Assembly: GCF_039727615.1 (NCBI RefSeq)
Contig: NZ_CP152474.1
Coordinates: 3,658,001 to 3,722,000, forward strand
Reading direction: 5' to 3'
Source of the DNA: Leclercia sp. S52
Lineage (GTDB): Bacteria; Pseudomonadota; Gammaproteobacteria; Enterobacterales; Enterobacteriaceae
DNA: 64,000 nt
Made by a program: the position numbers and the translations under genes. Of this stretch, positions 19,116 through 30,022 are shown piece by piece (positions within the stretch are counted from its first letter, which is position 1; every line of letters starts with the position of its first letter). A model generated the notes under the pieces. That model saw nothing but the letters and a program-made list of their open reading frames with translations, had not been told where the DNA came from and did not search any database.

Positions 19116-19259
19116 TTAAACTTCAATAGACTCAGATATCTCCAGGGCATCATCCACTTCAATACCGAGATAAAGGACTGTACTTTCAAGTTTTTTGTGA
19201 CCTAACAATAGCTGGATCACTCGAAGATTCTTCGTTTTTTTATAGATCAGATATGGCTT
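19116..19259 (-). pseudogene. C-terminal tail of a tyrosine recombinase, cut by IS
   Basis: 47 codons up to the stop at 19118-19116, abutting the IS end at 19261. The sequence contains NLRVIQLLLGHKKLESTVLY: the LGH box with its active-site His and the nucleophile Tyr in TVLYLGIEVDDALEI, typical of short phage-type integrases in enterobacterial islands. The N-terminal three quarters, including the first catalytic Arg and the HxxR box, are missing. They should lie on the other side of the IS but an unrelated gene is found there, so a deletion or rearrangement accompanied the insertion. Confidence 0.85.
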
Positions 19260-19289
19260 GTGACCTGCCCCCAGGATTAGATACAACCT

Positions 19290-20123
19290 TCAGTTAGTAA
19301 TGTCGGTTGGTTTTTCTTCATATTTCCCGTTTCGCCAGTCCGCTGCAAATTCAGCCGGAGTCTGGTAGTTCAGCGATGAATGTGGACGACACTCGTTATA
19401 ATCCTGCCGCCAGTCATTAATCGTTTTCCTGGCGTGAACTATATCGCTGAACCAGTGCTCATTGAGGCACTCATCCCTGAATCGTCCGTTAAAACTTTCA
19501 ATAAATCCGTTCTGTGTTGGCTTGCCCGGCTGGATAAGCCGCAGCTCCACCCCATGCTCATAAGCCCACTGGTCAAGTGCTCTGCAGGTAAACTCCGGCC
19601 CCTGGTCCGTTCTTATCGTCGCCGGATAGCCGCGAAACAGTGCAATGCTGTCCAGAATTCGCGTGACCTGAACGCCTGAAATCCCGAATGCGGCGGTAAT
19701 CGTCAGACACTCCTTCGTGAAGTCGTCCACGCAGGTCAGGCACTTGATCCTGCGACCGGTGGCCAGCGCGTCCATGACAAAATCCATCGACCAGGTCAGG
19801 TTGGGCGCCTCCGGGCGGAGCAGCGGCAGACGTTCTGTTGCCAGCCCTTTACGACGTCGTCTGCGTTTTACGCCCAGCCCGTTAAGGTGGTAAAGGCGGT
19901 ACACGCGCTTGTGATTAACATGAAGGCCTTCACGGCGCAGTAACTGCCAGATGCGTCGGTAGCCAAAACGCCTGCGCTCCAGTGCCAGCTCAGTGATACG
20001 CCCTGATAAATGCGCATCAGCAGCCGGTCGCTGAGCCTCATAGCGGCAGGTCGACAGGGACAAACCTGTAAGCCTGCAGGCACGACGTTGCGACAGACCG
20101 GTCGCATCACACATCAACACCAC
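19290..20123 (-). CDS. IS3-family transposase OrfB (DDE integrase core)
   Basis: 277-residue catalytic part of the IS3-family transposase. The N-terminal half has an HTH_21-like region ([21 protein letters not shown]). The rve-type core carries the acidic triad: the first Asp in WSMDFVMD, the second in RTDQGPEF, and the Glu in [16 protein letters not shown]. The C-terminus has the family ending [18 protein letters not shown]. In this family OrfB is normally made as an OrfAB fusion by programmed -1 frameshifting; orfA ends 24 bp upstream. All catalytic residues are present. Confidence 0.92.
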   Translation of the reverse strand: MVLMCDATGLSQRRACRLTGLSLSTCRYEAQRPAADAHLSGRITELALERRRFGYRRIWQLLRREGLHVNHKRVYRLYHLNGLGVKRRRRRKGLATERLPLLRPEAPNLTWSMDFVMDALATGRRIKCLTCVDDFTKECLTITAAFGISGVQVTRILDSIALFRGYPATIRTDQGPEFTCRALDQWAYEHGVELRLIQPGKPTQNGFIESFNGRFRDECLNEHWFSDIVHARKTINDWRQDYNECRPHSSLNYQTPAEFAADWRNGKYEEKPTDITN

Positions 20124-20146
20124 AGCTTCCCGCTTCTGGTCTGTCG

Positions 20147-20410
20147 TCAGTACTTTCGCCCCAGAGCCACCTGAAGCGCCTCCTTATCCAGCATGGCTTC
20201 AGCGAGCAGCTTCTTGAGGCGGGCGTTCTCTTCCTCAAGCGACTTCAGGCGCTTAACCTCGGGCACCTCCATACCGCCATACTTCTTACGCCAGGTGTAA
20301 AAGGTGGCGTCGGAAATGGCGTGCTTGCGGCAGAGCTCACGGGCAGAAACCCCGGCTTCGGCCTCTCGGAGAATACTGATGATCTGTTCTTCGGAAAAAC
20401 GCTTCTTCAT
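20147..20410 (-). CDS. IS3-family transposase OrfA (helix-turn-helix)
   Basis: 87-residue DNA-binding subunit. The helix-turn-helix is at residues 5-45 ([16 protein letters not shown] ... [18 protein letters not shown]), followed by a leucine-zipper-like coiled coil ([20 protein letters not shown]) used for dimerisation. It recognises the inverted repeats. The 3' end is rich in A/G near the OrfA-OrfB junction, where programmed frameshifting would occur. Confidence 0.92.
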   Translation of the reverse strand: MKKRFSEEQIISILREAEAGVSARELCRKHAISDATFYTWRKKYGGMEVPEVKRLKSLEEENARLKKLLAEAMLDKEALQVALGRKY

Positions 20411-20481
20411 GGGGATGTCCTCATGTGGCTTATGAAGACATTACTAACATCGCGGTGTATTAATCAACGGGGAGCAGGTCA

Positions 20482-22207
20482 CGTGGTTACTACGAATGTC
20501 TTAAAACAATAATACCCAAACCTAAATCTAAATCTTTACTTGGAAACGTAAAAACCCTCCCTATATACATAGATCTCAGTACTTGCAATGATATATTCGA
20601 CTCTGCGAATGAACTATCTTTACTCGAGATTCATTTCATCAGACAAATTATTTCAGCTCTCAAAAATCAACTTTCTTTAATGTTTGATGATAGTTTCCTG
20701 AGTAATTTCAGAAAACAACATCAAACTTTAGATGAACTTGATTATATTGAGAAGGTACTTGTTCAGGGTGTAACCTTAAGTAAATCAAAGGTTATCGACA
20801 GCTCCCTAGCCATGAAAAAAGCCGGTTCACATGAACTTTCAGGTGAACTAGCCCCTACCAGCGCAAAAATATCAGCAAAAGTAGGTGGTACTACTGAAAA
20901 TAATGAAAGCATTAAATATACAACTATAAATGGATTAAATGCCCAAGACTTTCTTAGTAAAATAAATGAAATTAAAACAAAAGCTGGCATTGATGCTATT
21001 TATGTATTTATAGATGAATACTCTGACCTAAGCTTAGATTCACAATTGAAATTTAGTGCACTTTTGAAGTTATTCCTTGGTTCAAAAGTAGGCATGTTCT
21101 TTAAACTTGGTGTAATTACAGACCGTTTTAACTTTGGAGAAAAAGTTATCATAGGGAGGGATATTTTCCCTATTCCTCTTGATTTTAATGAATATTCAGA
21201 GCGATTTAATGGCGCTATAGCAGCCATGAGTAAAATGCAAATATTCGTTACGGAACTGATACAAAAGAGAATTGAAAAATTCTGTTCCTCAATGACTATA
21301 GGTTCAATATTTAAAGGTGACACAAACGAAATAATGACTCGTTTAACACGAGAAACCATAGGTGTATCAAGGACACTTGGAATAATTTTACAAAACGCCT
21401 TTTCCCAAGCACAAACCAATTCAACTGATTATCGAATTGGTCTCGCAGAAATAAACTATGGAATAACCTGCGCCAGAAAAACATATCAAAAACAATTTAT
21501 TGGCGGTGTTAGGCAAAAACTCATACCTGGATTCTACATGGACCTGTGGAATAAAATATTAGAAAAAGCAATTGCGGAAAAAAACAAATTCCCTAACAGA
21601 GCTGCTAGTCACTTAATGATAGATCCAGCTAGAAAAGAGTACTTAAATATTTTATGTGAGAACTTTTTACTACATTTTATTTCCGAAAACATATCGTCGA
21701 AACATGGTGGGAGTTATAACCTTTATTCTCTAGACTATGATATCTGCAATGAATACAACATTAAGTATGCAAATAAAAAAGATGATTACACACCTATAAG
21801 ATTTATTTATGACCCGGTATTATCTGGCTTTGATGCCTACTTCCTAAAAACTAAGCAAAAAAAGTTACAGATGTTCTACTTGTAATAAAATTTATGATGA
21901 GAATGAAGTTATAAGGTCAAAAGTGAAGCGCTGCTTTGAAGATGATACAGTTCTAATCGAAATCATTCATCAAGATGCACCGATGACCGAGGGTAATTTC
22001 GCTGAAGTTGAGATTAAGATTTTAGGGTTAATATCTCAACTGAGTGAAAATGAAGCTATGACAGCAAGAGATATTGCAGATTCTGTAGGTTGTACGGTGC
22101 AGAAGGTTGCAATTTGGGGGAGCAGAGTCCTTGAAAAATCTGGAAAAATAAACATTAACAAAGCTCATAGACCTCACAAATATTATTCAAGTGATCTTGA
22201 GCTGTAA
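20482..22207 (+). pseudogene. ATPase with zinc ribbon and winged helix, 5' end lost to the IS, one frameshift
   Basis: The frame is open from the first base after the IS (codons from 20482), so the ATG at 20680 is internal and the true start is missing. An AAA-type Walker B, IYVFIDEYSDL, sits near 21000; the Walker A that should precede it is not present, so it was cut off. At 21857-21863 an A7 tract shifts the frame; with A6 the protein continues through YRCSTCNKIYDE, a zinc-knuckle half with one CxxC, into a winged-helix-like end (DIADSVGCTVQKVAIWGSRVL) and a final stop at 22207. The C-terminal frame 21923-22207 is therefore the tail of this gene, not a separate gene. I do not recognise the full architecture. 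ATPases with DNA-binding tails are common in mobile and defence islands. The A7 shift may be an assembly error; the loss of the 5' end is real. Confidence 0.7.
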
Positions 22208-22649
22208 TTCATAATCTGATGCAGGGGTCAAGCCCTGCATTAATTGTTAATATTTTATTATCAAATTAGACAAACAAAATTACACTTCAAAAAATCCCCA
22301 CTCAGTAAAATAAATTTTAATTCAATTCCACGGCTCCGTGCGTAAGGCTTTCCCCGCCCTGCCTGCCCGCTTAACGGGTCGCTTTTAATGCAGGTACATG
22401 ACCGGCCTCGGGACGCGTCAGTACCGGCACTGGATGGGAAGCAGGGACATGAAAAAGCATGCACCTTACTGATGCATGGCTTAAGTCATGAAAAATAGCG
22501 GAATTTACGGGGATTTTTAAAAAGGCTAATGAGTGATCAGATCTGCACGTTTCCGGAGGTAATTCTAATTTTGTGCAGAGGAGAATTCCTCACGATTAAC
22601 ATCTCTCGAAGATGCGTCAAGCCTGAATCCGATTGCCGTTAAAATGCCA
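22208..22649. other. 440 bp without a gene
   Basis: An AT-rich spacer and then a GC-rich block (22330-22460). Short frames on both strands (for example 22261-22464 minus, and one starting near 22528 plus) have no family resemblance or ribosome site. It may be phage-derived remnant sequence next to the degenerate ORF on its right, but nothing is identifiable. Confidence 0.4.
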
Positions 22650-23045
22650 TTATCCTGTGCGGAATATTTTTTTACCGCCGGCCGGCCAGACCGACAGTGC
22701 CACACGCAGATATTCGACCGAGTGCTGCATGACACAGTGTCTTACGGCGGGATGCTGACTGTTATAGCCAAGCGCAGACGTTAGCTCCGCGTCATGTGCC
22801 TGCATAAAATCATTCAGGCGGTTACGTATGCTGATGCGCTGGACATCCTCATACGACCGAATATAGCGCCCGGCGGCCTGATTAATCTCTCATTTTTTCA
22901 CGTTGATAACATCTCGCAGCCTTCGCAGGCTGCGGGAGCGTTTATTCTCACCGGTGACTGAAAGCTCTACATATTCCTGTTCAACTCCCGCCAGCTCCAC
23001 CAAAATTCTTTGTTGATGGTCACCAGAGCCTGATACGAAGTCCTG
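22650..23045 (-). pseudogene. Degenerate ORF with one internal stop, unknown family
   Basis: A single minus-strand frame runs for 132 codons from about 23045 to the TAA at 22652-22650 with one in-frame TGA in the middle (about 22888). The translation is clearly protein-like: VEQEYVELSVTGENKRSRSL upstream of the stop and NRLNDFMQAHDAELTSALGY, VRHCVMQHSVEYLRVALSV downstream. The 5' end runs into the terminator at 23046 without a start codon, so it is truncated there. I do not recognise it; a prophage or plasmid origin is a guess from context. Confidence 0.45.
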
Positions 23046-23079
23046 AAAGCCCGCACGGCGCAAGCCTGCGGGCTTTTTT
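23046..23079 (+). terminator. Strong terminator, possibly bidirectional
   Basis: AAAGCCCGCA and TGCGGGCTTT form a perfect ten-pair stem with an 11-base loop, followed by T's to 23079. The A-run on the left gives a weaker terminator for the minus strand, where the oxidoreductase gene ends at 23118. It marks the change from accessory-type to core-type sequence. Confidence 0.8.
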
Positions 23080-23117
23080 GTCTCTTCAATTCATCCAGCG
23101 AAAGCCATTAGCCCCCG

Positions 23118-24119
23118 TCAGAACCCTTCCAGCACAATCTTCCCGACCGCACGCCCTGTTTCCAGTTGAGCGTGGGCCTTCTGCACGTTCGCCGCCGTGA
23201 TCGCCCCGTAGTGCTCACCCAGCGTGGTGGTAATCACCTGCTCATCAATCAGCCCAGCCACGCGGGTCAGAAGCTGATGCTGGGCGATCATATCCCGGGT
23301 TTCAAACATTGAGCGGGTGAACATAAACTCCCAGTGCAGGGAGATGCTCTTCGCCTTCAGCGGACGGGCATCCAGCGTCTCGGGATCGTCTATCAGCGCC
23401 AGTTTGCCCTGCGGTGCCAGGGCCTTAATAATTTCCGCATAGTGCGCCTCGGTGTGGTTCAGGCTGGCGACGTGGGTCACCTCGTTGATCCCCAGTGCGG
23501 CCAGCTCTTCCGACAGCGGCTTGCTGTGATCGATAACATGATGCGCTCCCGCCTCCCGCACCCACTGCTGGCTTTCCGGGCGCGACGCCGTGCCGATAAT
23601 GGTCATTTTCGTCAGCTTGCGCGCCAGCTGAACGAGGATCGAGCCCACCCCGCCCGCGGCACCGACGATCAGCACCGTATCCCCTTCGTTGCCCTGCTCC
23701 TGAACGCCCAGCCGATCGAAGAGCATTTCCCACGCGGTGATGGCCGTGAGTGGCATTGCGGCGGCGGCGGCGTTATCCAGGGTTTTTGGCTTCAGGGCCA
23801 CAATGCGCTCGTCTACCAGCTGATACTCGCTGTTGCTGCCCGCCCGGCCCAGCGCCCCGGCATACCAGACTTCATCCCCCGGCGCGAAAAGGGTCACCGC
23901 CTCGCCCACCGCGGTAACAACGCCTACTGCATCCCAGCCGAGAACGCGTGGGGTATCCCCGCTAAACCCGGCGCGGACTTTGGTATCCACCGGGTTAACG
24001 GAGATGGCTTTCACTTCAATCAGCAGGTCGTGCCCCGTTGCCGTCGGCTGGGGCAGTTCAATCTCGTGCAGGGCGTCGATGTTATGTGGTGCAGAACGGG
24101 TAATGGCAATGGCTTTCAT
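23118..24119 (-). CDS. Zinc-type alcohol dehydrogenase/quinone oxidoreductase-like MDR protein
   Basis: 333-residue medium-chain dehydrogenase/reductase. The N-terminal GroES-like domain (about 25-125) holds NPVDTKVRAGF and LGWDAVGVVTAVG. The Rossmann domain has the nucleotide-binding VGAAGGVGSILVQLAR near 152-167. The residues that bind structural or catalytic zinc in true alcohol dehydrogenases are absent, so it is an NADPH-dependent quinone or enone reductase of the zinc-binding ADH family by name only. Cytosolic. It is divergent from a LysR-family gene about 100 bp away; LysR regulators often control the divergent neighbour, so this pair is likely a regulatory unit responding to an electrophile or quinone. 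Confidence 0.9.
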   Translation of the reverse strand: MKAIAITRSAPHNIDALHEIELPQPTATGHDLLIEVKAISVNPVDTKVRAGFSGDTPRVLGWDAVGVVTAVGEAVTLFAPGDEVWYAGALGRAGSNSEYQLVDERIVALKPKTLDNAAAAAMPLTAITAWEMLFDRLGVQEQGNEGDTVLIVGAAGGVGSILVQLARKLTKMTIIGTASRPESQQWVREAGAHHVIDHSKPLSEELAALGINEVTHVASLNHTEAHYAEIIKALAPQGKLALIDDPETLDARPLKAKSISLHWEFMFTRSMFETRDMIAQHQLLTRVAGLIDEQVITTTLGEHYGAITAANVQKAHAQLETGRAVGKIVLEGF

Positions 24120-24221
24120 AATGTCTCCGGCGTTTTATCCACTGTGTCGCAATAATTTGATGGTAAAGCGAAGCTGTGACGGGAAAAATAGCCTCGCGGA
24201 GACAAGACTTATACTCGGGAG

Positions 24222-25130
24222 ATGAAAATGGTGCGGCTTGAGGATCTGATACTGTTCGTTCGCGTCGCTGCCCTGAGCAGCTTCAGCGATGCGGCACGAG
24301 AGGCGGGCGTCCAGCCGGCGCAGGTCAGCGCCGCCATCAAACGGCTGGAGTCCTCGCTGGCCATCCGGCTGTTTGCGCGCTCCACCCGCAGCCTGCGCCT
24401 GACCCCGGAAGGCGAGGCCTGGCTCCCCTACGCGCGACAAATGCTGGATGCGATGTACGCCGGGATGCAGAAAATCCAGGCCCCGGAAGAGGAGATCGCC
24501 GGCACCCTGCAGATTGCCGTCCCGTCGGATTTAGGCCGCCACCTGCTGCTGCCGATGTTTCAGGCCTTCGACGAACGTTATCCGGCACTGCGGCTGCGCA
24601 TCTTTTTCTCCGATCAGGTGGCCGATGTCTTTAAGGATCCGGTGGATATCGCCTTTCGCTACGGCATGCCGGAAGATGCCTCCTATATCGCCCTCCCCGT
24701 CGCCCCCGACAACCGCCGCGTGCTGGTGGCCTCGCCCGAGTGGGTCGCCCGCCACGGCAACCTCAACCATCCCGATGAATTAAGCCGGGTCAACGCCCTC
24801 ACCTTTGTCCTGCGCGGGCGACTGCACGATCGCTGGACCTTCTTCCGTGACGGCGAGATGCACAGCGTGAACGTCAGCGGCAGCATGATGAGTGATGATG
24901 CCGAGGTGATCCGCCGCCTGGCGGTCTCCGGAGCGGGGGTGGCGTACAAATCCTGGCTGGATGTCGCGGAGGATGTCCGCGCCGGCCGGCTGCAGGTTTT
25001 AATGAACGATTATGAGGGCGAAAGCGTGCCGCTGAACATGATCTGCCCGCACCGCAAGCAGCTTTCCGCGGGCGTCAGGTTACTGTATGAGGCGGTCAAA
25101 GCCTGTTGTGAGGGTCACGCAATACGTTAA
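24222..25130 (+). CDS. LysR-family transcriptional regulator
   Basis: 302 residues. The N-terminal winged helix-turn-helix spans about 5-63 (DLILFVRVAALSSFSDAARE ... VSAAIKRLESSLAIRLFARS), the LysR signature. The C-terminal two-lobed effector-binding domain starts near 90 (GTLQIAVPSDLGRHLLLPMF) and includes SDDAEVIRRLAVSGAGVAY, the common end of the domain. It resembles the CrgA/AaeR-like subgroup seen beside oxidoreductases. It is divergent from the MDR gene with a 102-bp shared promoter region. Effector unknown. Confidence 0.92.
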   Translation: MKMVRLEDLILFVRVAALSSFSDAAREAGVQPAQVSAAIKRLESSLAIRLFARSTRSLRLTPEGEAWLPYARQMLDAMYAGMQKIQAPEEEIAGTLQIAVPSDLGRHLLLPMFQAFDERYPALRLRIFFSDQVADVFKDPVDIAFRYGMPEDASYIALPVAPDNRRVLVASPEWVARHGNLNHPDELSRVNALTFVLRGRLHDRWTFFRDGEMHSVNVSGSMMSDDAEVIRRLAVSGAGVAYKSWLDVAEDVRAGRLQVLMNDYEGESVPLNMICPHRKQLSAGVRLLYEAVKACCEGHAIR

Positions 25131-25199
25131 TCCTCTGGAAGACGATATTTGCCTGCTTTTTTGGTACGAAAAGCGGCAAAAATGCGCTATAAAAGCCGC

Positions 25200-26054
25200 A
25201 TGAAAATCCCAAACAGACTCCAGCCCCTGGTCGATGACGGCCTGATAGACAACGTGCTTCAACGCCTGAAAAGCGGCAAAGAGGCAGACGTTTACACCGT
25301 GCTATGCGGGGACCAGATTCAGTGTGCCAAAGTGTACAAGGAAGCGTCACAGCGCAGCTTTAAGCAGGCCGTGCAGTATCAGGAAGGCCGCAAAGTCCGC
25401 AATACGCGTGATGCGCGCGCCATGCAAAAAGGCTCCAGGTTCGGCCGTAAGCAGCAGGAAGAGGTCTGGCACACCGCAGAGGTCGATGCGTTATTCCGCC
25501 TGGCTAATGCCGGAGTACGCGTGCCGCAGCCCTATATGTGTCTGGATGGCGTGCTGCTGATGGAGCTGGTCACCGACGGTGAAGGCGCCGTTGCGCCACG
25601 CCTGAGCGATGTGTCCTTAACGGAAGCAGAGGCCGTAAAAGATTTCGACACCATGATCCGCAATATCGTGCGCATGCTGTGTGCCGGTATCGTCCACGGT
25701 GACCTGTCCGAGTTTAACGTGCTGCTTGATGACCAGGGGCCGGTCATTATCGACCTGCCGCAGGCGGTGGATGCCGCCGCCAACAACCATGCGCAGTCCA
25801 TGTTTGAACGCGATGTGAATAACATCACCGAGTATTACGGTCAGTTCGCCCCGCAGCTGCTGAAAACGCGCTACGGGAAAGAGATCTGGATGCTGTATGA
25901 AGACGGTAAATTAACCCCGGAAACCCCGCTCACCGGGCTGTTTGTCGAAGAGACCCATGCTGTGGATATGGATTCCCTGCTGGATGAGATCGTTTCGGCA
26001 GAAGATGAATATTACGAACGCCAGCGCGCCATCAGAGAGCGCGAAGACGACTAA
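25200..26054 (+). CDS. RIO1-like serine/threonine protein kinase (PA4780 type)
   Basis: 284 residues from the ATG at 25200 (MKIPNRLQPLVDDGL), where the family starts; frames from 25149 or 25182 add an unlikely basic leader. RIO-kinase features: SGKEADVYTVLCGD with the nucleotide-binding loop, the ATP-anchoring lysine in QCAKVYKEA, the catalytic loop GIVHGDLSEFNVLLDD and the metal-binding Asp in PVIIDLPQAVD. Eukaryotic and archaeal RIO kinases act in ribosome maturation; the function of the bacterial group is not established. Monocistronic, ends at a strong terminator. Confidence 0.88.
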   Translation: MKIPNRLQPLVDDGLIDNVLQRLKSGKEADVYTVLCGDQIQCAKVYKEASQRSFKQAVQYQEGRKVRNTRDARAMQKGSRFGRKQQEEVWHTAEVDALFRLANAGVRVPQPYMCLDGVLLMELVTDGEGAVAPRLSDVSLTEAEAVKDFDTMIRNIVRMLCAGIVHGDLSEFNVLLDDQGPVIIDLPQAVDAAANNHAQSMFERDVNNITEYYGQFAPQLLKTRYGKEIWMLYEDGKLTPETPLTGLFVEETHAVDMDSLLDEIVSAEDEYYERQRAIREREDD

Positions 26055-26061
26055 CGCCGTG

Positions 26062-26088
26062 AAAGCCCGCATACGCGGGCTTTTTTTT
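26062..26088 (+). terminator. Rho-independent terminator of the RIO-like kinase gene
   Basis: Stem AAGCCCGC/GCGGGCTT with an ATAC loop and eight T's. It lies between the convergent ends of the kinase gene and nanQ; the A-run on the left side gives only a weak T-tract for the minus strand. Confidence 0.9.
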
Positions 26089-26093
26089 AGCCT

Positions 26094-27427
<1,334 letters not shown>

Positions 27428-27431
<4 letters not shown>

Positions 27432-28909
27432 CTTGACGCTCTCTGTAATGCATCTGACGCAATCAGGGCGCCGCTAAAGGGTTTGCCGTCGATGGCGTCA
27501 TGGGTACGCAGTGCTTCCGGATGGAGCCAGCGCTGCACGCGGGACGGCATATCAAAGCCAATCAGCAGAATGACGACGAAGGTCAGGCCAAACGAGAGCG
27601 AACAGAGCGCGGTGCCCAGATCCAGACGCTGGGCGATAAAGGCCCCCAGCACCGGGGCCAGTGCGCCACCCAATGCGCCGACGTTGTAGGTAAAGCCGAG
27701 CCCGGCCGCGCGCTGCTCGGTATCAAAGTAGCCGCCGATCAGTTTCGGCAGGATCCCGGAGATCCCCTGGCCGAACATCTGCTGGAAGAAGAGCAGCAGG
27801 CCCAGCACCCAGACGCTGCTGCCGCCGATGGTGAACACCGGGATAATCAGCAGCTGCGAGGCCAGCAGGCTATAAACATAGGCTTTCCGCGTGCCTAACC
27901 AGTCCCCGAGGAAGCCCCCGGCGCAACAGCCCGCCGCAGAGCCAAAGCCGCTGAAGAACAGCACCTGGGCGACGGTGGCGGGATCGTAAGCCAGATCGGT
28001 TTTCAGATACGTGGGTAACAGCGCCTGGATAGGCCAGGAGTAGAGGAAGGCGAACAGCACCACCACCATCAGGGTGACGCCGGTCGGCCAGCGTTTGCCG
28101 TTGCTCTGCACCATAAAGCTGATAAAGATCCCCGCGCACAGCAGGCCAAGCACGGCGACAATCGCGGCGCTGTTCAGCTGGCCTGCGAAGCAGAACCACA
28201 GGGATACGGCCGCCACCAGCGTCATGGCGATATTGATGACCCGATGTTCACCGCGATAAAGAATCTCCACCATGGTTTTAACCGGGGTTTTGCTCTGCTG
28301 TTTCGCTTTCCAGTCTTCCGCTTCCGGAATGTTTTTACGCAGCCACAGGGCAAAGATAATCGGCAGAATGCCGATGAAGAATAGCGCCCGCCAGCCCCAC
28401 TCCGGCACCACCAGGCTGTAGACCTGAGCCGCCACGACCGCCCCGACGGAGAAGCCGGAAATCAGGAACCCGCTGGCTTTATTGCGCAGCTGCTTTGGCC
28501 AGCTTTCGATGACGTAGGTGGCGCTGGAGCCGTACTCCCCGGCCATCCCCATGCCGATCACCAGACGGGCAATGAACATGGTGGTGTACCCCTGGGCCAG
28601 GCCGCACGCCAGGGTGCCCACGGAGAAGAGAACAATACTGCTCACCATCGCCAGGCGGCGACCGTAGCGATCGCCCATCGCGCCCAGCATCAGGCCGCCG
28701 AACCAGCGGGAGATAAAGGCGGCGGAGATCAGGCTCGCGGCGTGCAGGGTGGTCAGGCCGAATTCGGTTTTTATATCGGTGAGAACGAGGGCGATCAGAA
28801 CAAAATCAAAGCCATCAAGAACGTAACCGACCCAGGCGGCAGAAAACGCACGCCACTGTTGACGGTTGAGGCAACGATACCACGGGACATTTTGTGTCAT
28901 TGTATTCAT
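27428..28909 (-). CDS. nanT: Sialic acid transporter, MFS type
   Basis: 493 residues from the ATG at 28909, which has GGAG six to seven bases upstream; the frame opens further at 28936 but E. coli NanT starts at this region. It is near identical in kind to E. coli NanT along its length: [18 protein letters not shown] at the first helix, [15 protein letters not shown] as the MFS A-motif loop, and the extra central helices typical of NanT ([20 protein letters not shown]). A sialic acid/H+ symporter in the inner membrane. The stop overlaps the start of nanK. In E. coli nanE lies between nanT and nanK; here there is no room for it. Confidence 0.95.
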
Positions 28910-28965
28910 GTCAGTCTCCGCAATGGGTAAACCCATACGCTGTTTTTGTAGGGTACAGCTTCAGT

Positions 28966-28987
28966 GATGCCGGGCAGGCCCGGCATC
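28966..28987. repeat. Perfect inverted repeat between nanA and nanT
   Basis: GATGCCGGGC and GCCCGGCATC, ten pairs with a two-base centre and no T-run on either strand. It sits in the 88-bp gap between nanA and nanT in the transcript. Such hairpins in operon gaps often protect the upstream message from 3' exonucleases, which could make nanA more abundant than the rest; this is inference. Confidence 0.7.
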
Positions 28988-28997
28988 GGGCGTTGTC

Positions 28998-29897
28998 TTA
29001 ACCTTGTTCTTTTTCTTGCTGGAGTTGTTGCGCCAGGGCCCGCAGCCCGGGCAGGTATTTTTCATCCACCGGCGCAAACGGCTTGCGGCACAGCGGAACC
29101 TCAATCACGCCCATGTAGTGCAGCACCGTTTTCAGGCCGCGGAACACGCCGACCTTGATCAGCAGATCGATAACCTCATTACATTTTGTCTGCAGCGCCT
29201 GAGCGGTGGCGATATCCCCTTCTTTCAGGGCTTTCACGATCCCCTGATAGCGCCAGCCCATGATGTTATAGGTGCTGCCGATCCCGCCATCTGCCCCCGC
29301 CAGCAAGCCGGACGCGAAGATCTCATCGTAGCCGTTGTACAGCACCAGATCCGGGTGCGCCCGGCGGATCTGCTCCATCTGGAAGAGATCGCCGGAGGTC
29401 TGCTTCAGGGCACCCACGCCCGGCAGGGTCACCAGGGTGTTGATCTGATCCAGAGAGAGTTTCACCCCACTGAGGGCCGGAATGTTGTACACCACCATCG
29501 GCAGACCCTCCGCAGAATCAATGATCCCCCGGTAGTGATCGCAGTGCTCTTCAAAGCTGAACGGATAGTAGAACGGCGTCACGGCGGAGACGGCGTCATA
29601 GCCAAAACGGCTGGCGGCCCGGGCGAGCTGCTGGCTCTCATGGGTGCTGACGGTGCCGACGTGGGCAATCAGGGTGAGTTTCCCTTTTGCCTCTTCGGCT
29701 ACGATTTCAAGCACTTCCTGACGCTCCGCGATGCTCTGCACAAAGGCTTCGCCGGTGGATCCGCCGACGTAGAGGCCGTCCATTCCCTGCGCGATATTGA
29801 ACCGCACCAGCTGGCGCAGGCTTTGGGTATCCAGCTGCTGCTGGTCATTAAACGGCGTAAGAAGTGCGGGCATAACCCCTTTCAGCGTAACTGACAT
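28998..29897 (-). CDS. nanA: N-acetylneuraminate lyase (aldolase)
   Basis: 299-residue class I aldolase splitting N-acetylneuraminate into ManNAc and pyruvate. The TIM-barrel family signature is complete: [12 protein letters not shown] near residue 43, the catalytic tyrosine in [11 protein letters not shown] near 137, and the Schiff-base lysine in [10 protein letters not shown] near 165. Sequence agreement with E. coli NanA extends to the C-terminus ([20 protein letters not shown]). First gene of the operon, behind the NanR operator at 29932-29954. Intact. Confidence 0.95.
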   Translation of the reverse strand: MSVTLKGVMPALLTPFNDQQQLDTQSLRQLVRFNIAQGMDGLYVGGSTGEAFVQSIAERQEVLEIVAEEAKGKLTLIAHVGTVSTHESQQLARAASRFGYDAVSAVTPFYYPFSFEEHCDHYRGIIDSAEGLPMVVYNIPALSGVKLSLDQINTLVTLPGVGALKQTSGDLFQMEQIRRAHPDLVLYNGYDEIFASGLLAGADGGIGSTYNIMGWRYQGIVKALKEGDIATAQALQTKCNEVIDLLIKVGVFRGLKTVLHYMGVIEVPLCRKPFAPVDEKYLPGLRALAQQLQQEKEQG

Positions 29898-29931
29898 ACA
29901 AACCTCGAGTGTAGTGATGATGTTATGACTG

Positions 29932-29954
29932 TAGACCTTTATACCTGTTATACC
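29932..29954 (-). promoter_or_regulatory. NanR operator: three GGTATA-type repeats
   Basis: Read on the minus strand: GGTATA (29954-29949), ACA, GGTATA (29945-29940), AA, GGTCTA (29937-29932). The E. coli nan operator is the same array of three GGTATA repeats with the same two spacers; here the third repeat has one change. It lies 35 bp upstream of the nanA start, between nanR and nanA, so it fits repression of the nan operon by NanR, relieved by N-acetylneuraminate. Confidence 0.9.
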
Positions 29955-30022
29955 AGCAAGACCGAAACAAACATCAATGAAATGCGCAGAACGCGATCCA
30001 GTTCACTAAACGATCGTGGGAA

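Larger units (their letters stand above)
19261..20481 (-). mobile_element. IS3-family insertion sequence, complete, 1221 bp
   Basis: Terminal inverted repeats begin TGACCTGCCCCC on the left and TGACCTGCTCCCC (reverse strand) on the right, so the ends are at 19261 and 20481. Two overlapping-type transposase frames, orfA and orfB, lie between. Flanking bases are CTTG on the left and CGTG on the right: no perfect target duplication, although they differ at only one of four positions. Together with truncated, unrelated genes on each side, this suggests that flanking DNA was lost after insertion, or that the element recombined with another copy. The element itself appears intact. Confidence 0.88.

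Noticed and set aside
21923..22207. Independent small winged-helix gene
   Set aside because: The frame starts at a GTG with no ribosome site. Removing one A at 21857-21863 joins it to the ATPase frame through a CxxC knuckle, so it is the tail of that gene.
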